Counted from the first letter of the stretch, positions 25,484-34,349 are shown. The stretch is 43,910 nucleotides of DNA from Methanosarcinaceae archaeon (GCA_023544565.1 JAMJFS010000005.1:33453-77362); one strand, 5' to 3'. Made by a program: numbers and translations. Notes: generated from the letters alone by a model not told the origin.

Positions 25484-25559
25484 CAATCCCCTCTAACTTT
25501 TTTTATTGAACAATAACTTTTTATCCTCAACAATCACTTTAGATTTAGGAGGATGTTAT

Positions 25560-26321
25560 ATGGTAAGTGAAATTATATTTCCAGTATTAGTAATTTTTAT
25601 CGCAATATTATCCCAAGCCCTCAAGATGGTGAAGGAATACGAACGTGTTGTTATCTTCAGGTTGGGCAGGCTTAGTGGTGTGAAAGGACCCGGTCTTTTC
25701 CTGATCATCCCCATAATTGATACAGTTGTAAAGATCGATCTTCGTGTGGTCACTATCGATGTCCCGAAACAGGCTGTTATCACAAAAGACAACGTTACTG
25801 TAGAAGTGGATGCGGTTGTTTATTACAAAGTTGTTGAACCGGGCGCCGCTGTAACTGAAGTGGAGAATTATAGGTATGCAACTTCAATGCTATCACAGAC
25901 CACGCTTCGTGATGTATTGGGCCAGATAGAACTTGACGACGTACTTTCACAGCGTGAACAGATCAATAAGGATATTCAGGAACTTTTGGATGCTTCCACA
26001 GATCCATGGGGTATCAAGGTCACAAGTGTGACACTAAGAGATGTCAGCCTTCCTGACACCATGCTTCGTGCAATCGCAAAACAGGCAGAGGCAGAGCGTG
26101 AAAAGCGCTCGCGTATCATTTTGGCAGAAGGTGAGTTCAAGGCTGCCGAGAAGATGAAAGAGGCTGCAAAACTGTATCAGGAAGTACCAGTTGCTATCAA
26201 ACTGCGAGAACTCCAGACCTATGCCGAAATTGCAAGAGAGAAGAATATGATCATAATCTCTTCTTCGACCGAGTTAGGACAGGTTGCTGCACTGTCGCAG
26301 GCTGTTGCGAAGCAGATATAA
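25560..26321 (+). CDS. Slipin (stomatin/SPFH-family membrane protein)
   Basis: The protein has 253 residues from ATG 25560, preceded by AGGAGGATGTTAT. One N-terminal membrane anchor (about 5-20) is followed by the SPFH domain: EYERVVIFRLGRLSGVKGPG, LFLIIPIIDTVVKIDLRV, QAVITKDNVTVEVDAVVYYKV. The C-terminal coiled-coil has AKQAEAEREKRSRIILAEGE. Archaeal stomatins form oligomeric membrane microdomain scaffolds. The neighbouring NfeD protease is known in Pyrococcus (1510/1511 pair) to cleave the stomatin C-terminus. The two genes are 28 bp apart and form an operon. Confidence 0.95.
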   Translation: MVSEIIFPVLVIFIAILSQALKMVKEYERVVIFRLGRLSGVKGPGLFLIIPIIDTVVKIDLRVVTIDVPKQAVITKDNVTVEVDAVVYYKVVEPGAAVTEVENYRYATSMLSQTTLRDVLGQIELDDVLSQREQINKDIQELLDASTDPWGIKVTSVTLRDVSLPDTMLRAIAKQAEAEREKRSRIILAEGEFKAAEKMKEAAKLYQEVPVAIKLRELQTYAEIAREKNMIIISSSTELGQVAALSQAVAKQI

Positions 26322-26349
26322 AGTTAAAAGCGAATGAGAGGGAGATGAT

Positions 26350-27660
26350 ATGATGGTTAAAAGATTGTATCTTTTCCCAATTATCTTTTTAATTTTTAGT
26401 TTCATTCTTTTTATCTCACCTGCGTGTGCCGGTGCAGAACAAAAAGTACTTGTTCTTGATATTTCAGATTCCATCACTCCGGTATCGGATGATATTGTTC
26501 TGGATGCAATTTTAGCCGCAAAAGCGGGAAATTTTGAGGCTCTGATCATCACACTCAACACGCCCGGAGGGGGATTGGATGAAACGTTCAATATCATTGA
26601 ATCAATTGACCGATCAGATATTCCGGTTATCGGATATGTCTATCCAGAAGGTGTGAAAGCATGGTCTGCAGGCACACTGATATTGATAAGTACGGATATT
26701 GCCGCAATGGCCCCACATACCATAATAGGCTCTGCACAGCCTGTTGAGATGTCGGCAACTGGAATTGAACCGATCGAGGATTCAAAAATTGTCAATGCCA
26801 TTGTTGCGCTTGCGCGTGAAAAAGCACTTATGCATGGCAGGAATGAGACTGTTGCGGAAGAGTTCATCACCAAAAATTTGAACCTCAATGCTGAATCTGC
26901 ACTGGATGCAGAGGTCATTGAATTTATTGCACCAACGATCGAAGACCTGCTGGTCCAGATAGATGGAGAGGTCATTAAAGGTAAAACACTCAACACGAGT
27001 GGTGCAGAGATCGAATATTACACTCCCTCTGTCAGGCTTTCTTTTATGAATGTCATTTCAAATCCCCTTATATCGTCCATCCTGATGATGCTCGGAATAT
27101 ACGGGGTAGTGTTCGGGATATCCAATCCCGGAGTAGGTGCAGAAATATTCGGCATAATCGCAATAACACTTGGGCTTATAGGCAGCGGATTTGACGTCAA
27201 TATCGCTGCAGTCTTCCTTTTGCTTATTGGTATCGCACTATTGATATTGGAATTTCAGGCGCCCGGTTTTGGGGTGTTTGGGATTGCAGGAATCATATGT
27301 ATGATTGCAGGCAGTATTCTTCTGGTTCCAATGAGTTTTCCCCAATTTTATACGCCTGCCGATTTCCAGAGAACCTTGATGATATCCGTTGCCGCACCTA
27401 CCGTAGTTATCGGTATTGTTATGGTTTTTGCGATCTATAAGGTTATGGAAGTCAGGCACCGTAAACCCCTTATTGGTGAAATGATAGGTAATATGGCGCA
27501 AACCATAGACCCGCTTGAACCAGGGATCACAGGTTATTTGAAGTATAAAGGGGAATACTGGAAAGCACGTGCAGATGAGTCTATTGCTAAAGGGGAAAAG
27601 GTTGAGATCATTGAAAAGGATGGGGTTGTGCTTGTTGTTAAGCGAGCACAGCAAGAATAG
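26350..27660 (+). CDS. NfeD-type membrane serine protease
   Basis: The protein has 436 residues. A signal peptide (about 5-28, ending SPACAGA) precedes a ClpP-class serine protease domain with ITLNTPGGGLDETFNII and the nucleophile motif AWSAGTLILIS. The Lys of the catalytic dyad lies probably in VALAREKALMHG. Four to five membrane segments follow (about 225-355), then a C-terminal NfeD OB-fold domain (GEMIGNMAQTIDPLEPGITG). It pairs with slipin, its presumed substrate or scaffold. Two adjacent ATGs (26350, 26353) follow GGAGATGAT, and either may start translation. Confidence 0.95.
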   Translation: MMVKRLYLFPIIFLIFSFILFISPACAGAEQKVLVLDISDSITPVSDDIVLDAILAAKAGNFEALIITLNTPGGGLDETFNIIESIDRSDIPVIGYVYPEGVKAWSAGTLILISTDIAAMAPHTIIGSAQPVEMSATGIEPIEDSKIVNAIVALAREKALMHGRNETVAEEFITKNLNLNAESALDAEVIEFIAPTIEDLLVQIDGEVIKGKTLNTSGAEIEYYTPSVRLSFMNVISNPLISSILMMLGIYGVVFGISNPGVGAEIFGIIAITLGLIGSGFDVNIAAVFLLLIGIALLILEFQAPGFGVFGIAGIICMIAGSILLVPMSFPQFYTPADFQRTLMISVAAPTVVIGIVMVFAIYKVMEVRHRKPLIGEMIGNMAQTIDPLEPGITGYLKYKGEYWKARADESIAKGEKVEIIEKDGVVLVVKRAQQE

Positions 27661-27735
27661 GGGCAAGGTCTTTGTATATATGTGTCAAAACAACGACATA
27701 AATTTAATAGTTTTATCTGAAACCAAAATTAATGC

Positions 27736-27760
27736 AACCGCCGCAGGCGGCATATTCCCA
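27736..27760 (+). repeat. GC-rich hairpin repeat, copy 2
   Basis: The stem CCGCC/GGCGG with a GCA loop (27738-27750) is followed by CATATTCCC. It lies 76 bp beyond the nfeD stop in the spacer between convergent genes. Confidence 0.65.
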
Positions 27761-27888
27761 TACTTGTGACCTACAAAAACGTAATGCTAAATTCATCTGT
27801 ATTCATTTATCAGTTAATAAATAAAATCGTGTTTAATCCCTATTTTGCAGAAGCAACTTCTTGTATTTAATTTTATTGTTGATAAAGA

Positions 27889-27911
27889 GATGTGCCGCCT
27901 GCGGCGGATTG
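27889..27911 (-). repeat. GC-rich hairpin repeat, copy 3
   Basis: The stem CCGCC/GGCGG with a TGC loop (27895-27907) is flanked by ATGTG on the left and ATTG on the right, the reverse orientation of copy 2. Both copies lie in the 296-bp spacer between nfeD and the AIR-synthase-related gene, which otherwise holds no gene. Confidence 0.65.
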
Positions 27912-27956
27912 CCTCGTCTTCAAAAAATTGAATAACAAATACAATATAATTATAAA

Positions 27957-29279
27957 TTAAATATTGCGAATCATCTCAACAACGCGCCGTTTCTTCTCAA
28001 TAGCATCATGCGCGGCCCTGTCAATTGCACTTTTCATCTCATCATAATTACGCGGCTCTTCTTCACCTATTATCTTTTTGATAGGAGTGTATGCGGATTC
28101 TCTAAATCGTGGTGTAAAATCATGTATCTCGCCATCAATTATCACTTCGGCGCCGGTTCCTTCCTCGACACGCCCGATAATGTCAATCTCAACACCTGCA
28201 CCCCTCACGGTTTTCATGATGTCGTCTGCAAATTCAGAGGGTGCGATTATTAGCAATGCATCAAGTGAGACACCAAGATAATCTATCTCAAGTGATTCAA
28301 GCATATCAAGTACCGGTTTGTTTACCAGAGGTCGGATGCGCGATTCTTCGAACACAAGTTTTACGCCTGCTGTTCTTGAGATCTCCTTCGCGTCACCCCT
28401 GATACCGCCGTTTGTGACATCCGTCATGGCATGGATGTGTTTTGTCAGGCCTGAACCAATGAGTGCTTCACATGCTTCAAGGAACTTGATGTTGATGGTT
28501 TCGTCAACGACCCTGTGCATGTTGTAATAGAGTGCTGTGGTTGAGATCGTACCGCCGCCTGCACCTTCTGTCATAAGGATCACATCCCCGACCTTTGATT
28601 GTATTCGGGATGTGAGGTCGGATGCCGTGCCGACTGAGCCGACACCGCCTGTCATGCGCTCGCCTATTACCATATCTCCGCCGATGCGGAGAGTGCTGCC
28701 TGTTATGAGCGGGATACCTGTGAGTTCCGAGACCGTTGTGATACCTGCTATGTGGTCAAATATTTTTGCGACATCCCCGTCATCTGCGACATGGATGTCT
28801 GAAAGCAAGGCAACCGGGCGTGCGCCCATGACATATACGTCACGAAGAGATGCTCTTGCCACATGGAAACCTGCAAGGAACGGGAAATCACTGAGGCGGG
28901 AGTGGATACCGTCAATTGTTACTATAATGTATTTTTCATCGCCGTTGGTTTTGACCGCGCCTGAATCGTCAAGATGGGATGTGTCGACAACGGCACTCGT
29001 TTTTCCGATAACTTCCGCAATCTTTTCGTGAGTATAAAAATCACCCATGCCGCGTGAGCCAACTCCGAACTGCCCCATTGTGACACCCGATACCGTTGAT
29101 GTAAGCACATCGCCGCTGACATTCAGTGTGGCTTTGGCTTCAACAATGGCAGCCTTTGCAAGGTTTCGTGCATGCTGTGGTGTGGTCTTTTTCACTTCAA
29201 GTATGCGCGCAGTCAGTTTATCTTCAATATCGGGCTCGCCGGCAAGCAGGCCCCGTTTTGCATAACCTTCTATATCCAT
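27957..29279 (-). CDS. AIR synthase / selenophosphate synthetase-related (PurM-HypE fold) protein
   Basis: The protein has 440 residues. Residues 1-60 are a helical N-terminal extension (GLLAGEPDIEDKLTARILE). Then come VIGKTSAVVDTSHLDDSGAV and IIVTIDGIHSRL, an ATP-binding N-domain of the PurM superfamily. GDVILMTEGAGGGTISTTALYY and ALIGSGLTKHIHAMTDVTNGGIRGD form the C-domain, where a glycine-rich loop and an Asp are typical. A 60-residue helical tail (YDEMKSAIDRAAHDAIEKK) follows. The reaction is not predictable; family members make acylphosphate intermediates from ATP. It is not PurM itself, since motifs diverge. Followed 43 bp upstream by hisH on the same strand. Confidence 0.8.
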   Translation of the reverse strand: MDIEGYAKRGLLAGEPDIEDKLTARILEVKKTTPQHARNLAKAAIVEAKATLNVSGDVLTSTVSGVTMGQFGVGSRGMGDFYTHEKIAEVIGKTSAVVDTSHLDDSGAVKTNGDEKYIIVTIDGIHSRLSDFPFLAGFHVARASLRDVYVMGARPVALLSDIHVADDGDVAKIFDHIAGITTVSELTGIPLITGSTLRIGGDMVIGERMTGGVGSVGTASDLTSRIQSKVGDVILMTEGAGGGTISTTALYYNMHRVVDETINIKFLEACEALIGSGLTKHIHAMTDVTNGGIRGDAKEISRTAGVKLVFEESRIRPLVNKPVLDMLESLEIDYLGVSLDALLIIAPSEFADDIMKTVRGAGVEIDIIGRVEEGTGAEVIIDGEIHDFTPRFRESAYTPIKKIIGEEEPRNYDEMKSAIDRAAHDAIEKKRRVVEMIRNI

Positions 29280-29322
29280 GATGATCCCTGTTCATTAAGT
29301 TTAAAGTTAAAGTTAAAAATAG

Positions 29323-29931
29323 TCAACACATTCCAACAAAGTTTTTGAGCATTTTAAGCCCGATGTCTCCGCTCTTTTCGGGGTGAAATTGTGTTCCTAT
29401 TACATTTTTCGCATCGTTTATAACTGATGCTGCAAATTCAATGCCATATTTGCATGATGCAAGTGTGTGTGTTGTATCTGTGTCTACATAATATGAGTGT
29501 ACGAAGTACACATAAGAGTTATCAGGCACACCCTCGAAGAACGGATGTCCTTGAATTATATTGATCGAATTCCAACCTATGTGTGGGACTTTCAGGTCGG
29601 TGTGCGGAAAACGAACAACACGTCCGGGTACGATATCAAGACCTTCTGTCAGTCCGCCTTCATCTGATTGGCTCATGAGTATCTGCTGTCCCAGACAGAT
29701 ACCAAGCATTGGTTTACCAGAATTCACGTATTCGCGGATGACATCACGCATTGGCTCGATCTTTTTCATTGCATCGATGAATGCACCGACACCTGGCAGT
29801 ATGACGCCGTCAGCCTCCAGTATCTCCTGCGAATCACTTGAAATGATAGGCGATGCACCTGCATATTCAAGTCCCTTCTGGACACTTAGGAGATTTCCGA
29901 CTCCATAATCAATAATTACGATCTTTTTCAT
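29323..29931 (-). CDS. hisH: Imidazole glycerol phosphate synthase glutaminase subunit
   Basis: The protein has 202 residues from ATG 29931 (MKKIVIIDYGVGNLLSVQ); another ATG lies two codons upstream. It is a class I glutamine amidotransferase with GVILPGVGAF, the nucleophile elbow MLGICLGQQILM (Cys) and catalytic His and Glu in GTQFHPEKSGDIG. It supplies ammonia to HisF in histidine synthesis. The TATA-like box AAATATAAAACC at 29982-29993 predicts its own promoter. No other his gene is in the window. Confidence 0.95.
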   Translation of the reverse strand: MKKIVIIDYGVGNLLSVQKGLEYAGASPIISSDSQEILEADGVILPGVGAFIDAMKKIEPMRDVIREYVNSGKPMLGICLGQQILMSQSDEGGLTEGLDIVPGRVVRFPHTDLKVPHIGWNSINIIQGHPFFEGVPDNSYVYFVHSYYVDTDTTHTLASCKYGIEFAASVINDAKNVIGTQFHPEKSGDIGLKMLKNFVGMC

Positions 29932-30036
29932 TGGCATTACCAGTATGGTTTTTTACATCAAGTTTACGTGCAGGGTTATAAGGTTTTATATTTATTTGAC
30001 GACGAAAAAGTTTACACAATTAATCAAAACATATAA

Positions 30037-30049
30037 TTTAAATATAAAG
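30037..30049 (+). promoter_or_regulatory. TATA box for the first pilin-like gene
   Basis: TTTAAATATAAAG lies about 45 bp before the ATG at 30087. A transcript starting near 30070 would carry GGTGG as ribosome-binding site. The divergent hisH box lies at 29982-29993, so the two promoters are separate. Confidence 0.45.
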
Positions 30050-30086
30050 TCTGTATCCTTCAAATCGAAATTATTTGGTGGTATGA

Positions 30087-30566
30087 ATGGTAAATAATAA
30101 AAAATTGTTTCAAAACGATTCTGCAATCGAACTTCCGATCAATATCGTTGTAATGCTTGTAGTTGGAATGGTGGCACTGGCTGCGCTTATAGCGATTATC
30201 CCCCCGCCGACAAAGAACATGTCAGTAAATATTGACGAGTCCGGAATACAAGGTGCGCTTAAATCCGGGAACACTGTTATTGTGGATGCACTTACGGCGC
30301 AAAATGCGCTTACACTTGTGGTAAAGATCACTGCAAACGACCCTGATGGAAATCCTGTCCGGGATGCAAACGTAGTCTTGCGCGGGCTTGGTGGTGTCGC
30401 AACAAATACGACCGATATTAATGGGATTGCTACACTTATCACAGATGCTGCACAGGTTAAACTCGGTGCGAACCAGAACGAAGGCACGATGGATCTTACA
30501 ATTACAGCAAACGGATTTTATGATTATGACAAGACCGATGCTGTGATGATTGTAAAGACCAAGTAA
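30087..30566 (+). CDS. Pilin-like secreted protein with Ig-like domain, paralogue A
   Basis: The product has 159 residues. A short polar N-terminus (MVNNKKLFQNDSAIELP) precedes one hydrophobic segment (about 18-40, INIVVMLVVGMVALAALIAI), as in archaeal type IV pilin-like proteins. The C-terminal half has ANDPDGNPVRDANVVLRGLG and TTDINGIATLITDAAQV, a beta-sandwich of the carboxypeptidase-regulatory/Ig-like kind. The next gene shares the same layout and N-terminal pattern (N, acidic residue, then LP before the membrane segment). It is probably anchored at the outer membrane face or assembled in a filament. A processing site is not certain. Confidence 0.75.
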   Translation: MVNNKKLFQNDSAIELPINIVVMLVVGMVALAALIAIIPPPTKNMSVNIDESGIQGALKSGNTVIVDALTAQNALTLVVKITANDPDGNPVRDANVVLRGLGGVATNTTDINGIATLITDAAQVKLGANQNEGTMDLTITANGFYDYDKTDAVMIVKTK

Positions 30567-30567
30567 C

Positions 30568-30589
30568 TTTCTTCTTTTTTTATTTTTTT
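30568..30589 (+). terminator. U-rich terminator between the two pilin-like genes
   Basis: T-rich tracts of 7 nt each directly follow the stop of paralogue A (TTTTTTT at 30575-30581, TTTTTTT at 30583-30589). They suggest that paralogue B is transcribed separately or at lower level. Confidence 0.45.
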
Positions 30590-30601
30590 AATATCTTAAC
30601 A

Positions 30602-31048
30602 ATGCATCTCAAAAGCCTTCTGCATAATGAACAGGGTTCGGTCGGGCTTCCGATGCGAATGGTAGTTCTCACGATCATAGGACTGATCGGTTTTGCCGCA
30701 ATCGTTGCCAGTATCTCGAATGCACCCACAGTACCAAGACCGATGTATGTAGTGGCAAATATCAGTTCATTTGCTCTGCCAAACGACAGCGGAGACACTC
30801 CACCGCTGTTACTTTCTGTATTTGACAATGATGACATATCAATACCTGATGCGAACGTTGTGGTCTGGGGGCCATCACATTCTGCGGCTGCGGGTGGTGT
30901 CACAGATTCTGGCGGCGAGGTTGTGATCCAGATCGCTAACATCTCGCTACCGGTTGGAAAACAGGAAGGTCACATTTCGGTCAAGGCAATGGCTGATGGG
31001 TATCTGGATTACACGGATATCTATCTGGTAAAAGTGGTAAAGACCTAA
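30602..31048 (+). CDS. Pilin-like secreted protein with Ig-like domain, paralogue B
   Basis: The product has 148 residues. The N-terminus MHLKSLLHNEQGSVGLPMR is followed by a hydrophobic segment (about 20-40, VVLTIIGLIGFAAIVAS). The remainder is an extracellular beta domain with FDNDDISIPDANVVVWGP and VTDSGGEVVIQIANISLPVG. It shares with paralogue A the motif NEQ/NDS plus LP before the membrane segment and the dpDGNPVRDANVV / DISIPDANVV turn, so a tandem duplication is likely. The stop overlaps the convergent downstream gene by 4 nt. No recognised named family. Confidence 0.72.
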   Translation: MHLKSLLHNEQGSVGLPMRMVVLTIIGLIGFAAIVASISNAPTVPRPMYVVANISSFALPNDSGDTPPLLLSVFDNDDISIPDANVVVWGPSHSAAAGGVTDSGGEVVIQIANISLPVGKQEGHISVKAMADGYLDYTDIYLVKVVKT

Positions 31049-31581
31049 TCAGTTGTCTTGTTTGCCAGATAGAATTTTACAAATACGGCTGCTGCCAATA
31101 CTCCGGCAATGCCGAAGGAAAAGTAAGGGGACCTGATGATGTCCCACCTGTCCGCAAAAATGAGGGTTCCAGTCACAAGCAGAACACCCGCTCCGACAAC
31201 TCCCGAAAGTTCAACAGGTACTTTTATCGAACCTATTGTGATCTTGTTCTGGTTCTCCAACTTATCAAGCCGACTGTCGAATTGCAGGATGCTGTCTGAG
31301 AGTTTATCCATGTCCGCGCGCAGGGATCCCTGCACGATCTCTTTGAAATTGCAAACATCTGTTTTCAGGGTGCCGAACTCTTCGACAAGCGCAGAGAGCT
31401 CTGTGCGTGTCTGTTGTAATATTTTTTCCGTATTATCGAACGCGCTACCTGCACTGTCCTCGGACGGAACTTCGATGGAAAGTCTGCGTTCCACTGCCCT
31501 CAGACGCCTCTCAAGACTTCTGACGCTCTGGTCAAATGATTCGATACGACCATGTGTATCGTCTTTTATTTCATCGCTCAT
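31045..31581 (-). CDS. Coiled-coil membrane protein of unknown function
   Basis: The product has 178 residues. Residues 1-110 are strongly heptad-patterned and charged (VRSLERRLRAVERRLSIE, LSDSILQFDSRLDKLENQ), indicating a coiled coil. Two hydrophobic segments follow near the C-terminus (about 127-143, GVVGAGVLLVTGTLIFA, and 153-172, FSFGIAGVLAAAVFVKF). A cytoplasmic coiled coil with a C-terminal membrane hairpin is the simplest topology. The last codons overlap those of the pilin-like gene on the other strand. No family recognised. Confidence 0.7.
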   Translation of the reverse strand: MSDEIKDDTHGRIESFDQSVRSLERRLRAVERRLSIEVPSEDSAGSAFDNTEKILQQTRTELSALVEEFGTLKTDVCNFKEIVQGSLRADMDKLSDSILQFDSRLDKLENQNKITIGSIKVPVELSGVVGAGVLLVTGTLIFADRWDIIRSPYFSFGIAGVLAAAVFVKFYLANKTTD

Positions 31582-31637
31582 TTTGTTTGCCCACTAAATA
31601 TTCACTTAATTATTTTGTATTATCAACATTATCAGTA

Positions 31638-32807
31638 TCATCTATTATTCAGCGACTCCAATCGTTCCGCCGCTTCGCGCAGTGTTGAATCCTGCTTGGA
31701 GAATGTGAATCTCACTTTCTTCTTACCCATTTCAGTATCAGTATAGAAACTGCTGCCCGGCACGGAAGCCACGCCTACCTCTTTCACAAGGTATTTTGCA
31801 AATTCCACATCATCCATCCCACCTGCGAGTTCCGAGATATCGGCGAGTACGTAATATGCGCCTTGTGGAAGAATGCACTTGAACCCCGCAGATGTGAGCG
31901 CGTCAAAAAGCATGTGCCGTTTGCGGTCATACATTTCCACAAGTCCGCTGTAATATGAATCAGGATAGGCAAGTGCTTTTGCGGCGGCATGCTGGAGAGG
32001 TGCGGGTGCGCCAACTGTAAGGAAATCGTGGATCTTCCTGATGGCGTTCGTTAGTTCTTCATTGGCAATTGTGTAGCCAATACGCCAGCCTGTGACACTA
32101 TATGTCTTTGATGCCCCGCTAATTGTTATCGTGCGTTCTTGCATGCCTTCGACCGATGCAAGGCTAATGTGTTTTTTCCCATCATAAATGATGTGTTCGT
32201 ATATCTCATCGGTTATTGCAACGACATTGTGATCATGACAAAGGTCTGCGATAAGTTTCATGTCGCGTTTTGTGAACACTTTTCCACTCGGGTTGTTTGG
32301 CGTGTTTACAACAATTACTTTTGTATTATTGTTAAATGCAGATACAAGAGCGTCTTCATTGATAGAGAAGTCATCAGGGTCGAGTGGCACGAATCTCGGG
32401 ACTGCGCCGGATACTGCTGCATCGGGTCCGTAGTTCTCATAGAACGGCTCAAAGATGATAGCCTCGTCCCCGGGATTGATGAGCGCGAGCATGGATGCCA
32501 TCATGGCTTCGGTTGCCCCGCAGGTCACAGTCACTTCGCTGTTGGGGTCAACGCGAATATTGTTGAATTCCTGCGCACGCTTTGCGATCGCATCTCGCAA
32601 TTCCTGTGCGCCCCATGTAATTGCATATTGGTTATGGTCAGCCCGAATCGCTGAAATTGCGGCTTCTTTTAATTCATCAGGCGCGCCGAAATCAGGAAAT
32701 CCCTGTGCAAGGTTTATGGCATTATAGCCTATTGCAAGGCGTGTCATGTCGCGTATGACGGATTCTGTGAAAAGTCCGACTCTATCAGATAATTGTATTG
32801 TTGACAT
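31638..32807 (-). CDS. Pyridoxal-phosphate-dependent aminotransferase, class I/II
   Basis: The protein has 389 residues. It shows AINLAQGFPDFGAPDELKEA, TVTCGATEAMMASMLAL, VIVVNTPNNPSGKVF, ITDEIYEHIIYDG, the PLP-lysine motif ISGASKTYSVTGWRIGY, and a C-terminal Arg segment KVRFTFSKQDSTL. This matches the aspartate/aromatic/kynurenine aminotransferase subgroup of fold type I. The amino donor cannot be fixed from motifs; aspartate or an aromatic amino acid is likely. The gene is isolated, with spacer repeats upstream. Confidence 0.9.
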   Translation of the reverse strand: MSTIQLSDRVGLFTESVIRDMTRLAIGYNAINLAQGFPDFGAPDELKEAAISAIRADHNQYAITWGAQELRDAIAKRAQEFNNIRVDPNSEVTVTCGATEAMMASMLALINPGDEAIIFEPFYENYGPDAAVSGAVPRFVPLDPDDFSINEDALVSAFNNNTKVIVVNTPNNPSGKVFTKRDMKLIADLCHDHNVVAITDEIYEHIIYDGKKHISLASVEGMQERTITISGASKTYSVTGWRIGYTIANEELTNAIRKIHDFLTVGAPAPLQHAAAKALAYPDSYYSGLVEMYDRKRHMLFDALTSAGFKCILPQGAYYVLADISELAGGMDDVEFAKYLVKEVGVASVPGSSFYTDTEMGKKKVRFTFSKQDSTLREAAERLESLNNR

Positions 32808-32835
32808 GGTAATCGTTTTGATTCTTTATTATATA

Positions 32836-32861
32836 TTAATCCGCCGTAGGCGGCACATTCC
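32836..32861 (+). repeat. GC-rich hairpin repeat, copy 4
   Basis: TTAATCCGCCGTAGGCGGCACATTCC shows stem CCGCC/GGCGG with a GTA loop. It has the family flanks AATC on the left and CACATTCC on the right. It lies 30 bp upstream of the aminotransferase start. Confidence 0.65.
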
Positions 32862-32973
32862 GTCGTCGCCAATCCACTGATGAACTTATTGATAAATAGG
32901 TATTGATTTTATGGATTTCTCATTTTAGTACATGTGCAGCCGGTTTTGTTGACAATCTTTTTAATGGTGATGT

Positions 32974-33000
32974 GGGAACATGTCGCGCTAAAGCGCGGAT
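32974..33000 (-). repeat. GC-rich hairpin repeat, copy 5
   Basis: The stem CGCGC/GCGCG with a TAAA loop (32984-32997) is flanked by GGAACATGT on the left and GAT on the right. On the minus strand this reads ATCCGCGC-loop-GCGCGACATGTTCC, the same pattern as copy 4 with a different but still paired stem. It lies 48 bp beyond the 3' end of the UDP-sugar dehydrogenase gene. Confidence 0.65.
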
Positions 33001-33047
33001 TGAAGTCCCGACATTTCTCGATCAATTCGAAATTCCAACATCAAATT

Positions 33048-34349
33048 TCACCAGCAAAGCCCCACGTAATCAATATCCTGTTCAAGATCTTGCGGCACGA
33101 TCATGTGCCTGCCATCGATCACGATTCTGTTCTTCATGAATCCGAACTCAGAATCGAGTTTTCTGAACTCGTCCCATTCTGTCATTATGAGGCATGCGTC
33201 CGCATCCTTGAGAGCACCGGCAGCGCTCATGTGGTATGTGATGTTACTGAATACTTTTTTCATCTCGTCCGATGCCATTGGATCGTAGGCTATAACTTCT
33301 GCTTCAAGGCACAGTAGTTCGGCAATGACGGGAATAGAGCGTGATTCACGTATGTCATCGGTGTCATTTTTGAATGCGAGCCCGAGTACAGCGATCCTTT
33401 TCCCTTTTATATTACCGTCGTCGAATTTGTTTTTGAGAAGTTCGACCATTCTGTGCGGTTGCTGTTCATTCACTTCGATAACTGATCTGAGAAGAAGTGG
33501 ATCGTAACCGATATCCTTTGCTTTTCCGATCAGCGCTTTGACATCTTTAGGAAAGCATGAGCCACCAAAACCGGCACCTGAATTGAGGAAACTTGGCGAT
33601 ATCCTGAAATCCGTGCCAACTGCCTGCATCACTTCATAGGTGTTAATGTCAAGTTTTTTACAGATGTTCCCGATCTCGTTAGAGAAGGATATCTTTGTTG
33701 CAAGGAAGGAGTTGTTGACGTATTTTATCATCTCTGCGGTCTTTGTGTCGGTGTGTGTGACTTCACAGTCCAGACTTTGGTAGAGTTCTGATACTATCGC
33801 ACCTGTGCGTTCATCAATAGCACCAACTACGATCTTGTCGGGATGCATGAAATCGTAAATTGCTTTGCCTTCGCGAAGGAACTCTGGGTTCATGGCGATC
33901 CCGAAATCCTTACCTGCGCATTTACCTGAATGGTCTTCGATCGTAGGGAGTACCACTTCTTCTGTAGTTCCTGGCACAACTGTGCTTTTTACAACAACGA
34001 TGTGGTATCCACCCTTCTTTGCGATGGCACGCCCAAGGCTTGCACTTGCTGCACGTACGATGGATAGGTCGATGCTTCCATCATTTCCTGACGGTGTGCC
34101 TACGCAGATGAACGAGACATCGGAGTTTGAGACCGCATAATCGTAATCCGATGTGGCTATGAGATGATGTTCTGCATGTTTTTGCATCAACTCTTCGAGT
34201 CCTTCTTCGTATATTGGGGGAATACCTGCGTTGATTTGCTTGACTTTCTCCTCGTCGATATCTATACAGATGACATCATGCCCGAGTTCTGCAAAACACG
34301 CAGCAGATACTGTACCTACGTAGCCTGAGCCTATTATTGAAACTTTCAT
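33048..34349 (-). CDS. UDP-glucose 6-dehydrogenase family protein
   Basis: The protein has 433 residues. The N-terminal Rossmann fold has KVSIIGSGYVGTVSAACFAE and VICIDIDEEKV. Other motifs are FICVGTPSGNDGSIDLS, VVKSTVVPGTTEEVV, NPEFLREGKAIYDFMHPD and the catalytic cysteine in SGAGFGGSCFPKDVKAL. The C-terminal NAD-dependent domain has VLGLAFKNDTDDIRESRSIP. It oxidises a UDP-hexose (glucose most likely, by the FGGSCFPKD context) to the uronate, for cell-surface or glycan precursors. UDP-GlcNAc or ManNAc dehydrogenase is less likely. The gene is isolated and its surroundings give no pathway. Confidence 0.92.
   Translation of the reverse strand: MKVSIIGSGYVGTVSAACFAELGHDVICIDIDEEKVKQINAGIPPIYEEGLEELMQKHAEHHLIATSDYDYAVSNSDVSFICVGTPSGNDGSIDLSIVRAASASLGRAIAKKGGYHIVVVKSTVVPGTTEEVVLPTIEDHSGKCAGKDFGIAMNPEFLREGKAIYDFMHPDKIVVGAIDERTGAIVSELYQSLDCEVTHTDTKTAEMIKYVNNSFLATKISFSNEIGNICKKLDINTYEVMQAVGTDFRISPSFLNSGAGFGGSCFPKDVKALIGKAKDIGYDPLLLRSVIEVNEQQPHRMVELLKNKFDDGNIKGKRIAVLGLAFKNDTDDIRESRSIPVIAELLCLEAEVIAYDPMASDEMKKVFSNITYHMSAAGALKDADACLIMTEWDEFRKLDSEFGFMKNRIVIDGRHMIVPQDLEQDIDYVGLCW

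Larger units (their letters stand above)
25220..25559. other. 340-bp gene-free spacer before slipin
   Basis: No gene is seen. The spacer contains a U-rich terminator for the preceding small gene (25282-25295), a long-range perfect inverted repeat (25394-25404 with 25473-25483), and the AT-rich promoter and ribosome-binding site of the slipin gene (AGGAGGATGTTAT just before 25560). Confidence 0.6.

Noticed and set aside
28537-29031. 164-codon plus-strand frame opposite the AIR-synthase-related gene
   Set aside because: It is a shadow of a well-conserved gene, with no ribosome-binding site and no recognisable domain.
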